Shown here piece after piece: positions 43,655-56,236 of a stretch of DNA of 64,000 nt. The translations under genes and the position numbers were made by a program. The DNA is from Pseudomonas yamanorum (lineage in GTDB: Bacteria; Pseudomonadota; Gammaproteobacteria; Pseudomonadales; Pseudomonadaceae), in contig NZ_LT629793.1 of the NCBI RefSeq assembly GCF_900105735.1, positions 5,084,001 through 5,148,000 of the forward strand, given 5' to 3'. Within the stretch, counting starts at the first letter, position 1. Each line of letters begins with the position of its first letter. The notes under the pieces are model-generated. The model was not told the origin of the DNA. It was given only the letters and a program-made list of their open reading frames with translations, and did no database searches.

Positions 43655-44440
43655 ATGAAGAAACTCGTGCTGTTGGGCGCCCTGGCGCTGTCCGTGCTGT
43701 CCATGCAGGCTTTCGCTGATGAAAAGCCCCTGAAGATTGGTATCGAAGCGGCTTACCCTCCGTTTGCCTCGAAGGCGCCGGATGGCAGCATCGTGGGTTT
43801 TGACTACGACATCGGCAACGCCCTGTGTGCAGAGATGAAGGTCAAGTGTGTATGGGTCGAGCAAGAGTTCGACGGCCTGATCCCGGCGCTGAAAGTGCGC
43901 AAGATCGACGCGATCCTGTCGTCCATGTCCATCACTGAAGATCGCAAGAAGTCCGTGGACTTCACCACCCGCTACTACCTGACCCCAGCGCGCCTGGTGA
44001 TGAAGGAAGGCACCACCGTCAGCGAAAGCCTGGACGAACTCAAAGGCAAGAAGATCGGTGTGCAGCGCGGTTCGATCCACGATCGTTTCGCCAAGGAAGT
44101 CCTGGCCCCTAAAGGCGCCACGGTTGTTCCTTACAGCTCGCAGAACGAAATCTACCTGGACGTGGAAGCCGGTCGCCTCGATGGCACCGTGGCTGACGCC
44201 ACCCTGCTGCAAGACGGTTTCCTGAAGACTCCAGCCGGTAAAGGCTACGCGTTCGTGGGCCCACAGTTCACCGACGTCAAATACTTCGGCGACGGTGTAG
44301 GCATCGCAGTACGTAAAGGCGACAAGGCCGAGCTGGACAAGATCAACGCGGCCATCGCAGCGATCCGTGCCAACGGCGAATACAAGAAGATCCAGGACAA
44401 GTACTTCGACTTCGATATTTACGGCGCTGACCCTAAGTAA
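43655..44440 (+). CDS. aotJ: Arginine/ornithine-binding periplasmic protein
   Basis: About 261 residues from the ATG at 43655 with GGAG nine bases upstream; the longer frame to 43523 is leader. A signal peptide ([21 protein letters not shown]) is followed by a basic-amino-acid-binding protein of the HisJ/ArgT type ([48 protein letters not shown]). First gene of aotJQMOP-argR. A stem-loop just after its stop should leave its message more abundant than that of the permeases. Confidence 0.95.
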   Translation: MKKLVLLGALALSVLSMQAFADEKPLKIGIEAAYPPFASKAPDGSIVGFDYDIGNALCAEMKVKCVWVEQEFDGLIPALKVRKIDAILSSMSITEDRKKSVDFTTRYYLTPARLVMKEGTTVSESLDELKGKKIGVQRGSIHDRFAKEVLAPKGATVVPYSSQNEIYLDVEAGRLDGTVADATLLQDGFLKTPAGKGYAFVGPQFTDVKYFGDGVGIAVRKGDKAELDKINAAIAAIRANGEYKKIQDKYFDFDIYGADPK

Positions 44441-44464
44441 CTCGTCGCAGCTGTCTGTCCAGAA

Positions 44465-44505
44465 TGGCGCAAGCACCAGGATCTCTGAAGTTTGCGCCAT
44501 TTTTT
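44465..44505 (+). terminator. Intercistronic stem-loop after aotJ
   Basis: TGGCGCAA / TTGCGCCA (8-bp stem, 19-nt loop) followed by six T residues, inside the aot operon. It looks like a leaky terminator or 3' stabiliser that raises binding-protein output relative to the membrane components. Confidence 0.72.
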
Positions 44506-44531
44506 CATCCCCCTTTTCGAGGACCTGAATC

Positions 44532-45221
44532 ATGTTGAAAGGCTACGGGGCTGTCATCCTCGATGGCGCATGGTTGACGCTTCAGCTCGCCTTGTCGTCC
44601 ATGGCCTTGGCCATTGTTCTGGGTCTGATCGGGGTCGCGTTGCGCCTCTCGCCGGTGCGCTGGTTGGCCTGGCTGGGCGACCTGTACTCCACGGTGATCC
44701 GCGGGATCCCCGACCTGGTGCTGATCCTGCTGATTTTCTACGGCGGTCAGGACCTGCTTAACCGCGTTGCGCCGTTGCTCGGCTACAACGACTACATTGA
44801 CTTGAACCCCTTGGCCGCCGGTATCGGCACCCTGGGTTTCATCTTTGGCGCCTACCTTTCGGAAACCTTCCGTGGCGCCTTCATGGCCATTCCCAAGGGC
44901 CAGGCCGAAGCCGGCCTGGCGTATGGCATGAGCCCGTTCCAGGTGTTTTTCCGGGTGATGGTGCCGCAGATGATTCGGCTGGCGATCCCCGGGTTTACCA
45001 ACAACTGGCTGGTACTGACCAAGGCTACTGCGCTGATTTCGGTGGTGGGCCTGCAAGACATGATGTTCAAGGCCAAGCAGGCGGCAGACGCCACCCGCGA
45101 ACCTTTTACCTTCTTCCTCGCAGTGGCGGCGATGTACCTGGTGATCACCAGCGTGTCGTTGCTGGCCCTGCGTCATCTTGAGAAGCGCTACTCGGTAGGC
45201 GTAAAGGCGGCTGATCTATGA
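44532..45221 (+). CDS. aotQ: Arginine/ornithine ABC transporter permease
   Basis: A 229-residue permease of the HisQ type with five hydrophobic helices. The EAA-loop is visible as GQAEAGLAYGMSPFQVFFRVMVPQMIRLAIP. It pairs with AotM. Start ATG 44532 behind CGAGGACC; its last four bases overlap the aotM start (ATGA), so the two subunits are co-translated in equal amounts. Confidence 0.94.
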   Translation: MLKGYGAVILDGAWLTLQLALSSMALAIVLGLIGVALRLSPVRWLAWLGDLYSTVIRGIPDLVLILLIFYGGQDLLNRVAPLLGYNDYIDLNPLAAGIGTLGFIFGAYLSETFRGAFMAIPKGQAEAGLAYGMSPFQVFFRVMVPQMIRLAIPGFTNNWLVLTKATALISVVGLQDMMFKAKQAADATREPFTFFLAVAAMYLVITSVSLLALRHLEKRYSVGVKAADL

Positions 45222-45916
45222 TCTTCGACTACAACGTCATCTGGGAGGCCATGCCGCTGTACCTCGGCGGCTTGCTGACCACCTTGAAACTGCTGGCCAT
45301 TTCGCTGTTCTTCGGCTTGCTCGCGGCCTTGCCCCTGGGCCTGATGCGCGTGTCCAAGCAGCCGATTGTCAACGGCGTTGCCTGGCTGTACACCTACGTG
45401 ATTCGCGGCACGCCGATGCTGGTGCAGTTGTTCTTGATCTACTACGGCCTGGCCCAGTTCGAAGCGGTGCGTGAAAGCTTCCTGTGGCCGCTGCTGTCCA
45501 GCGCGACCTTCTGCGCTTGCCTGGCGTTTGCCGTGAACACCAGCGCCTACACCGCCGAAATCATTGCCGGCAGCCTCAAGGCTACGCCCCATGGTGAGAT
45601 CGAAGCGGCCAAGGCCATGGGCATGTCGCGCTACAAGCTGTATCGCCGGATCCTGCTGCCATCGGCCCTGCGTCGGGCGCTGCCGCAGTACAGCAACGAA
45701 GTGATCATGATGCTCCAGACCACGAGCCTGGCCTCCATCGTCACCCTGATCGACATCACCGGTGCCGCGCGCACGGTGAACGCCCAGTACTATTTGCCGT
45801 TCGAAGCCTATATCACTGCGGGTGCGTTCTACCTGTGCCTGACCTTCATCCTGGTGCGCCTGTTCAAGTTGGCCGAAGGCCGCTGGCTGAGCTACCTGGC
45901 TCCACGGAAGCATTGA
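45218..45916 (+). CDS. aotM: Arginine/ornithine ABC transporter permease
   Basis: A 232-residue permease of the HisM type. Membrane helices surround the EAA-loop HGEIEAAKAMGMSRYKLYRRILLPSALRRALP. Overlaps aotQ by 4 bp and is followed after one base by aotO. With AotQ it forms the membrane channel driven by AotP. Confidence 0.94.
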   Translation: MIFDYNVIWEAMPLYLGGLLTTLKLLAISLFFGLLAALPLGLMRVSKQPIVNGVAWLYTYVIRGTPMLVQLFLIYYGLAQFEAVRESFLWPLLSSATFCACLAFAVNTSAYTAEIIAGSLKATPHGEIEAAKAMGMSRYKLYRRILLPSALRRALPQYSNEVIMMLQTTSLASIVTLIDITGAARTVNAQYYLPFEAYITAGAFYLCLTFILVRLFKLAEGRWLSYLAPRKH

Positions 45917-45917
45917 T

Positions 45918-47030
45918 ATGGAACGTGTCGATCACCTGTTGCCCTGGGGGCATTTGGGCTGCGAACGCCAACTGACGGTGTTCCGTTTCGGCAGCGGCGA
46001 GCGCAAGGCTTATATCCAGGCCAGCCTCCACGCCGATGAATTGCCCGGCATGCGCGCCGCCTGGGAGCTGAAAAAGCGCCTGACGGAACTGGAACAGCAA
46101 GGCGCCCTCAACGGCGTGATCGAGCTGGTCCCCGTCGCCAATCCGATGGGCCTGGGGCAGTTGCTGCAAGGCAGCCACCAGGGCCGTTTCGAGATCGGCA
46201 GCGGCAAGAATTTCAACCGCGATTTCGTTGAGTTGAGCGAGCCGGTTACAGAGTTGCTCAACGGTAAGCTGGGGGATGATCCTCACGCCAATGTGCGCTT
46301 GATCCGCCAGGCCATGAGCGACGCGCTGAACGCCTTGCCGGAGCCGAGCAGCCAACTGCAAGGCATGCAGCGGGTGTTGCTGAGCCATGCCTGCACCGCC
46401 GACGTGGTCCTCGACCTGCATTGCGACGCCGAAGCCGCGTTGCACATGTACGCGCTGCCGCAACACTGGCCGCAGTGGCGTTCACTGTCGGCGCACCTGA
46501 ATGTGAAGGTCGGCCTGCTGGCGGAAGATTCCGGCGGCAGTTCGTTTGACGAAGCCTGTTCGCTGCCGTGGCTGCGTCTGTCCCGGGCATTTCCCGAGGC
46601 GCAGATTCCATTGGCGTGCCTGGCGACGACCTTGGAGTTGGGCGGCCAGGCCGATACCGGCCGTGACGACGCGATTTTCCACGCCGAAGGCATCCTGGCG
46701 TTCCTCGCCGAGCAAGGCCTGATCCGTGGTGAATGGCCCGCGCCGCAGCACGAACCCTGCGAAGGCCTGCCCTTTGAAGGCACCGAGTTGTTGTTCGCGC
46801 CCCACGCCGGCGTGATCAGCTACCTGCGTAAAGCCGGGGATGTGGTGGAAGCCGGCGACCCGATATTTGAAGTGATCGATCCCTTGTCCGACCGCGTGAG
46901 CATTGTTTGCGCGGGCACGCCTGGGGTGTTGTTTGCCGTTGAACGGCTACGTTATGCCCAAGCGGGTTTCTGGCTGGCCAAGGTGGCGGGGCGCGAAGCG
47001 CTGCGGCACGGGCGCTTGCTCAACGACTGA
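45918..47030 (+). CDS. aotO: Succinylglutamate desuccinylase/aspartoacylase-family protein AotO
   Basis: A 370-residue zinc-carboxypeptidase-fold protein. Visible ligand motifs are ASLHADELPGMRAAW near the N-terminus and VVLDLHCDAEAALHMY in the middle, and the C-terminal part is a lipoyl-like barrel (APHAGVISYLRKAGDVVEAGDPI). It sits inside the transport operon as in P. aeruginosa, where aotO is not needed for uptake. A hydrolase acting on an acylated amino acid is the likely role; the substrate is not known. One base separates it from aotM. Confidence 0.9.
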   Translation: MERVDHLLPWGHLGCERQLTVFRFGSGERKAYIQASLHADELPGMRAAWELKKRLTELEQQGALNGVIELVPVANPMGLGQLLQGSHQGRFEIGSGKNFNRDFVELSEPVTELLNGKLGDDPHANVRLIRQAMSDALNALPEPSSQLQGMQRVLLSHACTADVVLDLHCDAEAALHMYALPQHWPQWRSLSAHLNVKVGLLAEDSGGSSFDEACSLPWLRLSRAFPEAQIPLACLATTLELGGQADTGRDDAIFHAEGILAFLAEQGLIRGEWPAPQHEPCEGLPFEGTELLFAPHAGVISYLRKAGDVVEAGDPIFEVIDPLSDRVSIVCAGTPGVLFAVERLRYAQAGFWLAKVAGREALRHGRLLND

Positions 47031-47057
47031 CCAACTGTTTTTGTGAGAACCGACCGC

Positions 47058-47822
47058 ATGTACAAACTTGAAGTCCAAGACCTGCATAAACGCTATGGCA
47101 GTCATGAAGTGCTCAAAGGTGTGTCCCTGGCCGCCGCGGCCGGTGATGTGATCAGCATCATCGGGTCCAGTGGCTCGGGCAAAAGTACCTTTTTGCGCTG
47201 CATCAACCTGCTGGAGCAACCCCATGCCGGCAAGATTCTGCTCAATAACGAAGAGCTGAAACTGGTGGCCAACAAAGACGGCGCCATGAAGGCTGCAGAC
47301 CCGAAACAGCTGCAACGCATGCGTTCGCGACTGTCGATGGTGTTCCAGCACTTCAACCTGTGGTCCCACATGACTGCGCTGGAAAACGTCATGGAAGCAC
47401 CGGTGCACGTCCTCGGCATGTCGAAAAAAGACGCCAGGGAAAAGGCCGAGCACTACTTGGCTAAAGTGGGTGTGGGCCATCGTAAGGATGCGTTCCCTGG
47501 TCACATGTCCGGCGGTGAACAGCAACGCGTGGCGATTGCCCGTGCCCTGGCGATGGAGCCTGAGGTGATGTTGTTCGACGAACCCACATCGGCCCTCGAC
47601 CCGGAGCTGGTGGGCGAAGTGCTCAAGGTGATGCAGGACCTGGCCCAGGAAGGCCGGACCATGGTGGTGGTGACCCACGAAATGGGCTTTGCCCGTGAAG
47701 TCTCCAACCAACTGGTGTTCCTGCACAAAGGCATCGTTGAAGAACGTGGCAACCCGCGCGAAGTGCTGGTAAATCCGCAGTCCGAGCGTTTGCAGCAGTT
47801 TCTTTCCGGCAGCTTGAAGTAA
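47058..47822 (+). CDS. aotP: Arginine/ornithine ABC transporter ATP-binding protein
   Basis: A 254-residue ATPase from the ATG at 47058. Walker A GSSGSGKST, Q-loop VFQHFNLWSHM, signature [15 protein letters not shown], Walker [15 protein letters not shown] and the H-switch VVTHEMGF are intact. Closest in type to HisP. Last transport gene of the operon; a REPIN separates it from argR. Confidence 0.95.
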   Translation: MYKLEVQDLHKRYGSHEVLKGVSLAAAAGDVISIIGSSGSGKSTFLRCINLLEQPHAGKILLNNEELKLVANKDGAMKAADPKQLQRMRSRLSMVFQHFNLWSHMTALENVMEAPVHVLGMSKKDAREKAEHYLAKVGVGHRKDAFPGHMSGGEQQRVAIARALAMEPEVMLFDEPTSALDPELVGEVLKVMQDLAQEGRTMVVVTHEMGFAREVSNQLVFLHKGIVEERGNPREVLVNPQSERLQQFLSGSLK

Positions 47823-47887
47823 ACAGGACTGCTTTTATGCACTGAATTAGTGCAAGCTTCACAGCTTTAAGGCTGACCCCGATCCCC

Positions 47888-47978
47888 TGTGGGAGCTGGC
47901 TTGCCTGCGATAGCGGTGGGTCAGTTTGCCTCTCTGGCACAGACACGCCGCCATCGCAGGCAAGCCAGCTCCCACATT
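47888..47978. repeat. REPIN, type GGAGCTGGCTTGCCTGCGAT
   Basis: Inverted REP pair between aotP and argR. The inner arms pair imperfectly (GATAGCGGTG / CGCCGCCATC). It may reduce read-through into argR. Confidence 0.9.
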
Positions 47979-48068
47979 AGATCTCCATATGGTTTGAGAT
48001 TTGTGTCGGTTTACGGGCTAGCATTGGCCTTTGTCTTCATTACTGTTACTCGCTTCGGATAGCACTCC

Positions 48069-49049
48069 ATGACTGCCCATCGAATTGGTTTCCTGATTTG
48101 GCCCAGCACTAAAGCACTGACGCTTGCGCTGGCTGAGGAGGCCTTGCGCGTTGCTCAGCGGGTGCATCCGGACGTGGTGTACGAACTTTCGTTTTTGCAG
48201 GCCGAACCGCCAATCGAAGGTGCCTGGCAACTGCCGGGTGAACCTTGGGCCGGCAAGCTGGAAGGCTTTCAAAAGCTGTTCCTGCTGGCGGATGAACCAC
48301 CGACCGTCATTGCTTCCCAGCTCAGCACCGCCCTCAAGCAACTGGTGCGCGCCGGCTGCGTGATTGGCGGTCTGTCGGCCGGTGTTTACCCGCTGGCCCA
48401 ACTCGGTTTGCTCGACGGCTATCGCGCCGCCGTGCACTGGCGCTGGCAGGACGATTTCGCCGAGCGTTTCCCCAAGGTCATCGCCACCAGCCATCTGTTC
48501 GACTGGGACCGTGACCGCCTGACCGCCTGCGGTGGCATGTCGGTACTCGACCTGCTGCTGGCGGTGCTGGCCCGTGACCACGGCGCCGAACTGGCCGGTG
48601 CCGTCTCGGAAGAACTGGTGGTAGAGCGCATCCGCGAAGGCGGCGAGCGCCAGCGCATCCCGCTGCAAAACCGCCTGGGTTCCAGCCATCCAAAGCTGAC
48701 CCAGGCCGTGTTGCTGATGGAAGCCAACATTGAAGAACCGCTGACCACCGACGAAATCGCCCAGCACGTGTGCGTATCCCGACGACAGCTCGAGCGGATC
48801 TTCAAGCAATACCTCAATCGCGTCCCCAGCCAGTACTACCTGGAACTGCGCCTGAACAAGGCCCGCCAGATGCTCATGCAAACCAGCAAGTCGATCATCC
48901 AGATCGGCCTGTCCTGCGGCTTCTCCTCGGGGCCGCACTTCTCCAGCGCCTACCGCAACTTCTTCGGCGCCACCCCTCGTGAAGACCGCAACCAGCGCCG
49001 CAGCAGCAGCCCGTTCGAATTGTCGTCGGTGCCGTCCGAGCGCGGCTAG
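48069..49049 (+). CDS. argR: Arginine-responsive regulator ArgR (AraC/XylS family)
   Basis: A 326-residue regulator with an N-terminal amidotransferase-like sensor (RIGFLIWPSTKALTLALAEEA; GCVIGGLSAGVYPLAQ) and a C-terminal AraC double HTH (TDEIAQHVCVSRRQLERIFKQYL ... IIQIGLSCGFSSGPHFSSAYRNFFG). In P. aeruginosa this protein activates aot and aru genes and represses biosynthesis when arginine is present; it is unrelated to E. coli ArgR. Gene order (after aotP, before aruC) and architecture identify it. TGTCGC-N8-AA motifs lie at both flanking operons. Confidence 0.95.
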   Translation: MTAHRIGFLIWPSTKALTLALAEEALRVAQRVHPDVVYELSFLQAEPPIEGAWQLPGEPWAGKLEGFQKLFLLADEPPTVIASQLSTALKQLVRAGCVIGGLSAGVYPLAQLGLLDGYRAAVHWRWQDDFAERFPKVIATSHLFDWDRDRLTACGGMSVLDLLLAVLARDHGAELAGAVSEELVVERIREGGERQRIPLQNRLGSSHPKLTQAVLLMEANIEEPLTTDEIAQHVCVSRRQLERIFKQYLNRVPSQYYLELRLNKARQMLMQTSKSIIQIGLSCGFSSGPHFSSAYRNFFGATPREDRNQRRSSSPFELSSVPSERG

Positions 49050-49214
49050 GCATCAGTGCTCGGCCGGCATCTCCAGGCGATGGCGCTGTTCCTGTGCGCG
49101 GATGAGATCAACAGCAGACCAAAACGGCCATCGGCGACGGCATTAGATAGTTGTGCCTCAACGACCGCCCAAAACCGGCCCGGGCGGTTTAAACTGCGCC
49201 ATTGCGATGCTATT

Positions 49215-50580
<1,366 letters not shown>

Positions 50581-50644
50581 TAGACCGTTTGGCGCCTGGC
50601 GATCCTGGCGTCGAACAAAAATTTTAAGGCCGGACCGGATCAAG

Positions 50645-50736
50645 TGTGGGAGCTGGCTTGCCTGCGATGGCGGTGCCACAGGCAACCTCTGTGCTGACTG
50701 ACACACCGTCATCGCGGGCAAGCCCGGCTCCCACAT
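50645..50736. repeat. REPIN, type GGAGCTGGCTTGCCTGCGAT
   Basis: Inverted REP pair between aruC and aruF; the right arm is altered (GCGGGCAAGCCCGGCTCCCAC). It lies inside the aru operon. Confidence 0.87.
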
Positions 50737-50825
50737 GGATCTGCTTACACAATAAGTCCTGTGTAGGCAGTTCCCCTGTCCGGCATTTTTCCCTCTGTGA
50801 GTTTTTCGAGTTAAGGAGTGACACC

Positions 50826-51845
50826 ATGCTGGTGATGCGCCCCGCGCAAATGGCTGATCTGGGCGAGGTACAGCGTCTGGCTGCGGACAGCCCGATTGGT
50901 GTCACCTCCTTGCCGGATGATGTCGAACGCCTGAGCGACAAGATCGCCGCGAGCGAAGCGTCCTTCGCCGCCGAGGTCAGCTTCAACGGCGAAGAAAGCT
51001 ATTTCTTCGTGCTTGAAGACACCGACGCCGGCAAGCTGGTGGGCTGCTCGGCCATCGTCGCTTCGGCGGGCTACTCGGAACCGTTCTACAGCTTTCGCAA
51101 CGAAACCTTCGTGCATGCTTCCCGCGAGCTGAAGATCCACAACAAGATCCACGTGCTCTCGCAGTGCCATGACCTCACCGGCAATAGCCTGCTGACCAGC
51201 TTCTACGTGGTGCCGGAGCTGGTGGGTTCGCCGTGGTCGGAACTCAACTCCCGTGGCCGTCTGCTGTTCGTGGCCGGCCACCCGGAGCGTTTCGCGGATT
51301 CGGTGGTCACCGAGATTGTCGGCTACAGCGACGAGAACGGTGATTCGCCGTTCTGGGACGCCATCGGCCGCAACTTCTTCGACCTCAATTACGCCGCTGC
51401 CGAGCGCCTGTGCGGGTTGAAGAGCCGGACCTTCCTGGCCGAACTGATGCCGCATTACCCGATCTACGTGCCGCTGTTGCCGGACGCCGCCCAGGAAGCC
51501 ATGGGCCAGGTGCACCCACGGGCGCAGATCACCTTCGACATCCTGATGCGTGAAGGCTTCGAGACTGACCATTACATCGACATCTTCGACGGCGGCCCAA
51601 CCCTGCATGCGCGGGTCTCGGGCATTCGCTCGATCGCCCAGAGCCGTGTGGTGCCGGTGAAGATCGGTGAGATGGCCAAGGGTGTCGGCCGCCAGTACCT
51701 GGTCAGCAACGGCCAGTTGCAGGATTACCGCGCGGTGATGCTGGAACTGGACTACGCACCGGGCAAGCCAGTGACTCTGGACCTGGAAACCGCCGAAGCC
51801 CTGGGCGTCGGCGAAGGTGCCAGCGTTCGACTGGTAGCGGTTTAA
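50826..51845 (+). CDS. aruF: Arginine N-succinyltransferase, alpha subunit
   Basis: A 339-residue GNAT-fold acyltransferase from the ATG at 50826 with AAGGAG before it. With AruG it forms the heteromer that transfers succinyl from succinyl-CoA to arginine or ornithine, the first step of the AST pathway. Conserved features shared with AruG are visible: MRPAQMADLGEVQRLA, SLLTSFYVVPELVGSPWSELNSRGRLLF, SPFWDAIGRNFFDLNY, ELMPHYPIYVPLLPD. Confidence 0.95.
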   Translation: MLVMRPAQMADLGEVQRLAADSPIGVTSLPDDVERLSDKIAASEASFAAEVSFNGEESYFFVLEDTDAGKLVGCSAIVASAGYSEPFYSFRNETFVHASRELKIHNKIHVLSQCHDLTGNSLLTSFYVVPELVGSPWSELNSRGRLLFVAGHPERFADSVVTEIVGYSDENGDSPFWDAIGRNFFDLNYAAAERLCGLKSRTFLAELMPHYPIYVPLLPDAAQEAMGQVHPRAQITFDILMREGFETDHYIDIFDGGPTLHARVSGIRSIAQSRVVPVKIGEMAKGVGRQYLVSNGQLQDYRAVMLELDYAPGKPVTLDLETAEALGVGEGASVRLVAV

Positions 51846-51894
51846 GAATGAGTTTCGCGGGTGGCTTGCAAGGCGGCCCGTTTGAGGAGATAGC

Positions 51895-52920
51895 ATGATC
51901 GTTCGTCCCGTACGCAGCAGCGATTTACCGGCCCTGATTGATCTGGCGCGCAGCACCGGCACCGGCCTCACCACCTTGCCGGCCAACGAAGAGCGCCTGA
52001 CCCACCGGGTCGGCTGGGCTGAAAAGACCTTTCGCGGCGAAGCCGGGCGCGGTGATGCGGACTACCTGTTCGTGCTGGAAAACGATGAAGGCCGCGTGGT
52101 GGGGATTTCCGCCATCGCCGGTGCCGTCGGCCTGCGTGAGCCTTGGTACAACTTCCGGGTCGGCCTGACGGTCAGCGCCTCTCAGGAGCTGAACATCTAC
52201 CGTGAAATCCCGACGCTGTTTCTGGCCAACGACCTGACCGGCAACTCCGAGTTGTGCTCGTTGTTCCTGCACGCCGATTACCGCAACGGCCTTAACGGTC
52301 GCATGCTGGCCAAGGCGCGCATGCTGTTTATCGCAGAATTCCCGCAGCTGTTCGGCAACAAGATCATCGCCGAGATGCGCGGCATGTCCGACGAAGCCGG
52401 GCGCTCGCCGTTCTGGGAAAGCCTGGGCCGACACTTCTTCAAGATGGAATTCAGCCAGGCCGACTACCTCACCGGCGTGGGCAACAAGGCGTTTATCGCC
52501 GAGCTGATGCCGAAGTTTCCGCTGTACACCTGCTTCCTGTCTGAAGACGCACGCAACGTGATCGGCAAGGTCCACACCGACACCGAGCCGGCCCTGAGCA
52601 TGCTCAAGAGCGAAGGCTTCAGTTATCAGGGCTACGTCGACATCTTCGACGCCGGCCCGGCGGTGGAATGTGAAACCACCAAGATCCGCGCCGTGCGCGA
52701 CAGCGAGGCGCTGGTGCTGGCGATTGGTACGCCGGGCGACGACGCCACGCCGTTCCTGATCCATAACCGTAAACGCGAAGATTGCCGCATTACCGCCGCA
52801 CCGGCGCGGTTGGCTGCGGGCACCCTGGTGGTCGATCAACAGACCGCCAAGCGCCTGCAACTGATCGCTGGTGATCAAGTGCGTGCCGTACCGTTGTCCG
52901 CTGCCCGGGAGTCGAAATAA
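51895..52920 (+). CDS. aruG: Arginine N-succinyltransferase, beta subunit
   Basis: A 341-residue paralogue of AruF, 49 bp downstream and clearly a tandem duplication product (IVRPVRSSDLPALIDLARS; SPFWESLGRHFFKMEFSQADYL; ELMPKFPLYTCFLSEDA). It is the partner subunit in the arginine/ornithine succinyltransferase. It abuts aruD without a gap (TAA then ATG). Confidence 0.95.
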   Translation: MIVRPVRSSDLPALIDLARSTGTGLTTLPANEERLTHRVGWAEKTFRGEAGRGDADYLFVLENDEGRVVGISAIAGAVGLREPWYNFRVGLTVSASQELNIYREIPTLFLANDLTGNSELCSLFLHADYRNGLNGRMLAKARMLFIAEFPQLFGNKIIAEMRGMSDEAGRSPFWESLGRHFFKMEFSQADYLTGVGNKAFIAELMPKFPLYTCFLSEDARNVIGKVHTDTEPALSMLKSEGFSYQGYVDIFDAGPAVECETTKIRAVRDSEALVLAIGTPGDDATPFLIHNRKREDCRITAAPARLAAGTLVVDQQTAKRLQLIAGDQVRAVPLSAARESK

Positions 52921-54387
<1,467 letters not shown>

Positions 54388-54402
54388 AAGTGACACTGAT
54401 CT

Positions 54403-54494
54403 AATGTGGGAGCTGGCTTGCCTGCGATGGCATCACCTCGGTGTATCTGAATGACCGAGATGCCCGCATCGCAGGCAAGCCAGCTCCCACACTT
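54403..54494. repeat. REPIN, type GGAGCTGGCTTGCCTGCGAT
   Basis: Inverted REP pair in the aruD-aruB gap. The centre also pairs partly (ACCTCGGTGTATC / GAATGACCGAGAT). Second REPIN inside the aru operon. Confidence 0.9.
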
Positions 54495-54564
54495 GATCGG
54501 GTTAACAGATACAGATCTGCACTTGATGCCTATAAAAAATACAGATGTTCGTGGAGCCTCGCCG

Positions 54565-55911
54565 ATGAAATCCTGTGAAGTCAATTTTGACGGTCTCGTG
54601 GGGCCGACCCATAACTACGGCGGTTTGTCCTACGGCAACGTCGCGTCCCAGAGCAACAGCCAGCAGTCCTCCAACCCGAAGGAAGCGGCGCTGCAAGGCC
54701 TGGCGAAGATGAAAGCGCTGATGGAAATGGGCTTTGTGCAAGGTGTGCTGGCGCCTCAGGAACGTCCGGATGTGGCCGCATTGCGCAGTCTCGGTTTTGC
54801 CGGTACCGACGCACAAGTCATCCAGCAGGCCGCCAAGCAAGCCATGCCGCTGCTGGTTGCCAGCTGCTCGGCGTCGAGCATGTGGGTGGCCAACGCCGCC
54901 ACCGTTAGCCCGAGCGCCGACACCGCCGATGGCCGCGTACATTTCACTGCCGCCAACCTCAACTGCAAATACCACCGCAGCATCGAGCACCCGACCACCA
55001 GCCGCGTGCTGGGGGCGATGTTCGCTGATCAGAAGCACTTCGCCCACCACGCCGCATTACCGGCAGTGGCGCAGTTCGGCGACGAAGGCGCGGCCAACCA
55101 CACGCGTTTCTGCCGTGACTATGGCGAGGCGGGCGTAGAGTTTTTCGTATTCGGCCGCAGTGCGTTCGACACCCGCTACCCGGCGCCGCAAAAGTACCCG
55201 GCGCGCCAGACCCTCGAGGCCTCCCAGGCGGTCGCGCGCCTGCACGGCCTGCGGGATGACGGCGTGGTCTACGCCCAGCAGAACCCGGCGGTGATCGATG
55301 CCGGTGTGTTTCACAACGACGTGATCGCAGTGGGCAACGGCGAGGTGCTGTTCTATCACGAGGACGCGTTCCTCAATACCGATCAGATGCTCGGCGAATT
55401 GCAGGGCAAACTCGGCAAGCTCGGTGGCAATTTCCAGTCGATCTGCGTGCCACGGGCCCAGGTCGGTGTTGAAGATGCCGTGCGTTCCTACCTGTTCAAC
55501 AGCCAGTTGCTGAGCCGCGCCGACGGTTCGATGCTGCTGATCGTGCCGGAAGAATGCCGCGCCAACGAACGCGTCTGGCAGTACCTGCAAGGCCTGACGT
55601 CTTCCGGCGGGCTGATCCGCGAAGTCAAAGTCTTCGACCTCAAGCAAAGCATGCAGAACGGCGGGGGCCCGGCGTGCCTGCGCTTGCGCGTCGCGTTGAA
55701 TGAAACCGAACTGGCGGCGGTCAACCCAGGGGTTATCATGACGGCGCCGTTGTACGACACGCTGACCCAATGGGTCGACAAGCACTACCGCGACAGCCTG
55801 CGGGAAACCGACCTGGCTGACCCGCAATTGCTGCTTGAGTGCCGGACGGCACTGGATGAACTGACGCAAATCCTTAAACTGGGCTCGGTTTATCCTTTCC
55901 AGATCAATTAA
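54565..55911 (+). CDS. aruB: N-succinylarginine dihydrolase
   Basis: A 448-residue enzyme of the amidinotransferase/deiminase fold from the ATG at 54565, preceded by GTGGAGCC; the longer frame to 54451 reads into the REPIN. It begins [23 protein letters not shown], typical of the family, and has [17 protein letters not shown] with a catalytic His and [12 protein letters not shown] near the C-terminus. It converts N2-succinylarginine to succinylornithine, CO2 and two ammonia. Confidence 0.96.
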   Translation: MKSCEVNFDGLVGPTHNYGGLSYGNVASQSNSQQSSNPKEAALQGLAKMKALMEMGFVQGVLAPQERPDVAALRSLGFAGTDAQVIQQAAKQAMPLLVASCSASSMWVANAATVSPSADTADGRVHFTAANLNCKYHRSIEHPTTSRVLGAMFADQKHFAHHAALPAVAQFGDEGAANHTRFCRDYGEAGVEFFVFGRSAFDTRYPAPQKYPARQTLEASQAVARLHGLRDDGVVYAQQNPAVIDAGVFHNDVIAVGNGEVLFYHEDAFLNTDQMLGELQGKLGKLGGNFQSICVPRAQVGVEDAVRSYLFNSQLLSRADGSMLLIVPEECRANERVWQYLQGLTSSGGLIREVKVFDLKQSMQNGGGPACLRLRVALNETELAAVNPGVIMTAPLYDTLTQWVDKHYRDSLRETDLADPQLLLECRTALDELTQILKLGSVYPFQIN

Positions 55912-55934
55912 CGCCGCACGGCTGAGAACTATTT

Positions 55935-56225
55935 ATGACCACCGACACCCTGAAACTGATCCTTGAAGACACCGACGGCACCCAGCTGGAAACGTCCTGC
56001 ACCCGCGTCGCCGTGGTGTGGCAGGGCAAGGAGATCTGGATCCAGCACGACGGCCGTGGCCAACTGTTGATCGGCGTTGACGTGGAAGAGGGCGACGCGG
56101 AATACGCCAACCTGCTGATGCGCCCATTGGCCACCAACCTGATGAGCCTGCAACTGGAAATGGAACCGGCCGACGTTGAAGGTGATGATGACGATCACGT
56201 CCACGGTCCTGGCTGCAACCACTAA
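55935..56225 (+). CDS. Small conserved protein between aruB and aruE, function unknown
   Basis: A 96-residue soluble acidic protein. The first 80 residues are beta-rich ([34 protein letters not shown]), and the C-terminus is an Asp/His tail, [13 protein letters not shown], which could bind metal. A gene of this kind occupies the same position in P. aeruginosa (PA0900), and some databases label it topoisomerase II without evidence. It is spaced 23 bp after aruB and 11 bp before aruE, so it is in the operon, yet no AST-pathway step lacks an enzyme. Confidence 0.8.
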   Translation: MTTDTLKLILEDTDGTQLETSCTRVAVVWQGKEIWIQHDGRGQLLIGVDVEEGDAEYANLLMRPLATNLMSLQLEMEPADVEGDDDDHVHGPGCNH

Positions 56226-56236
56226 GGAAGCTGCTT

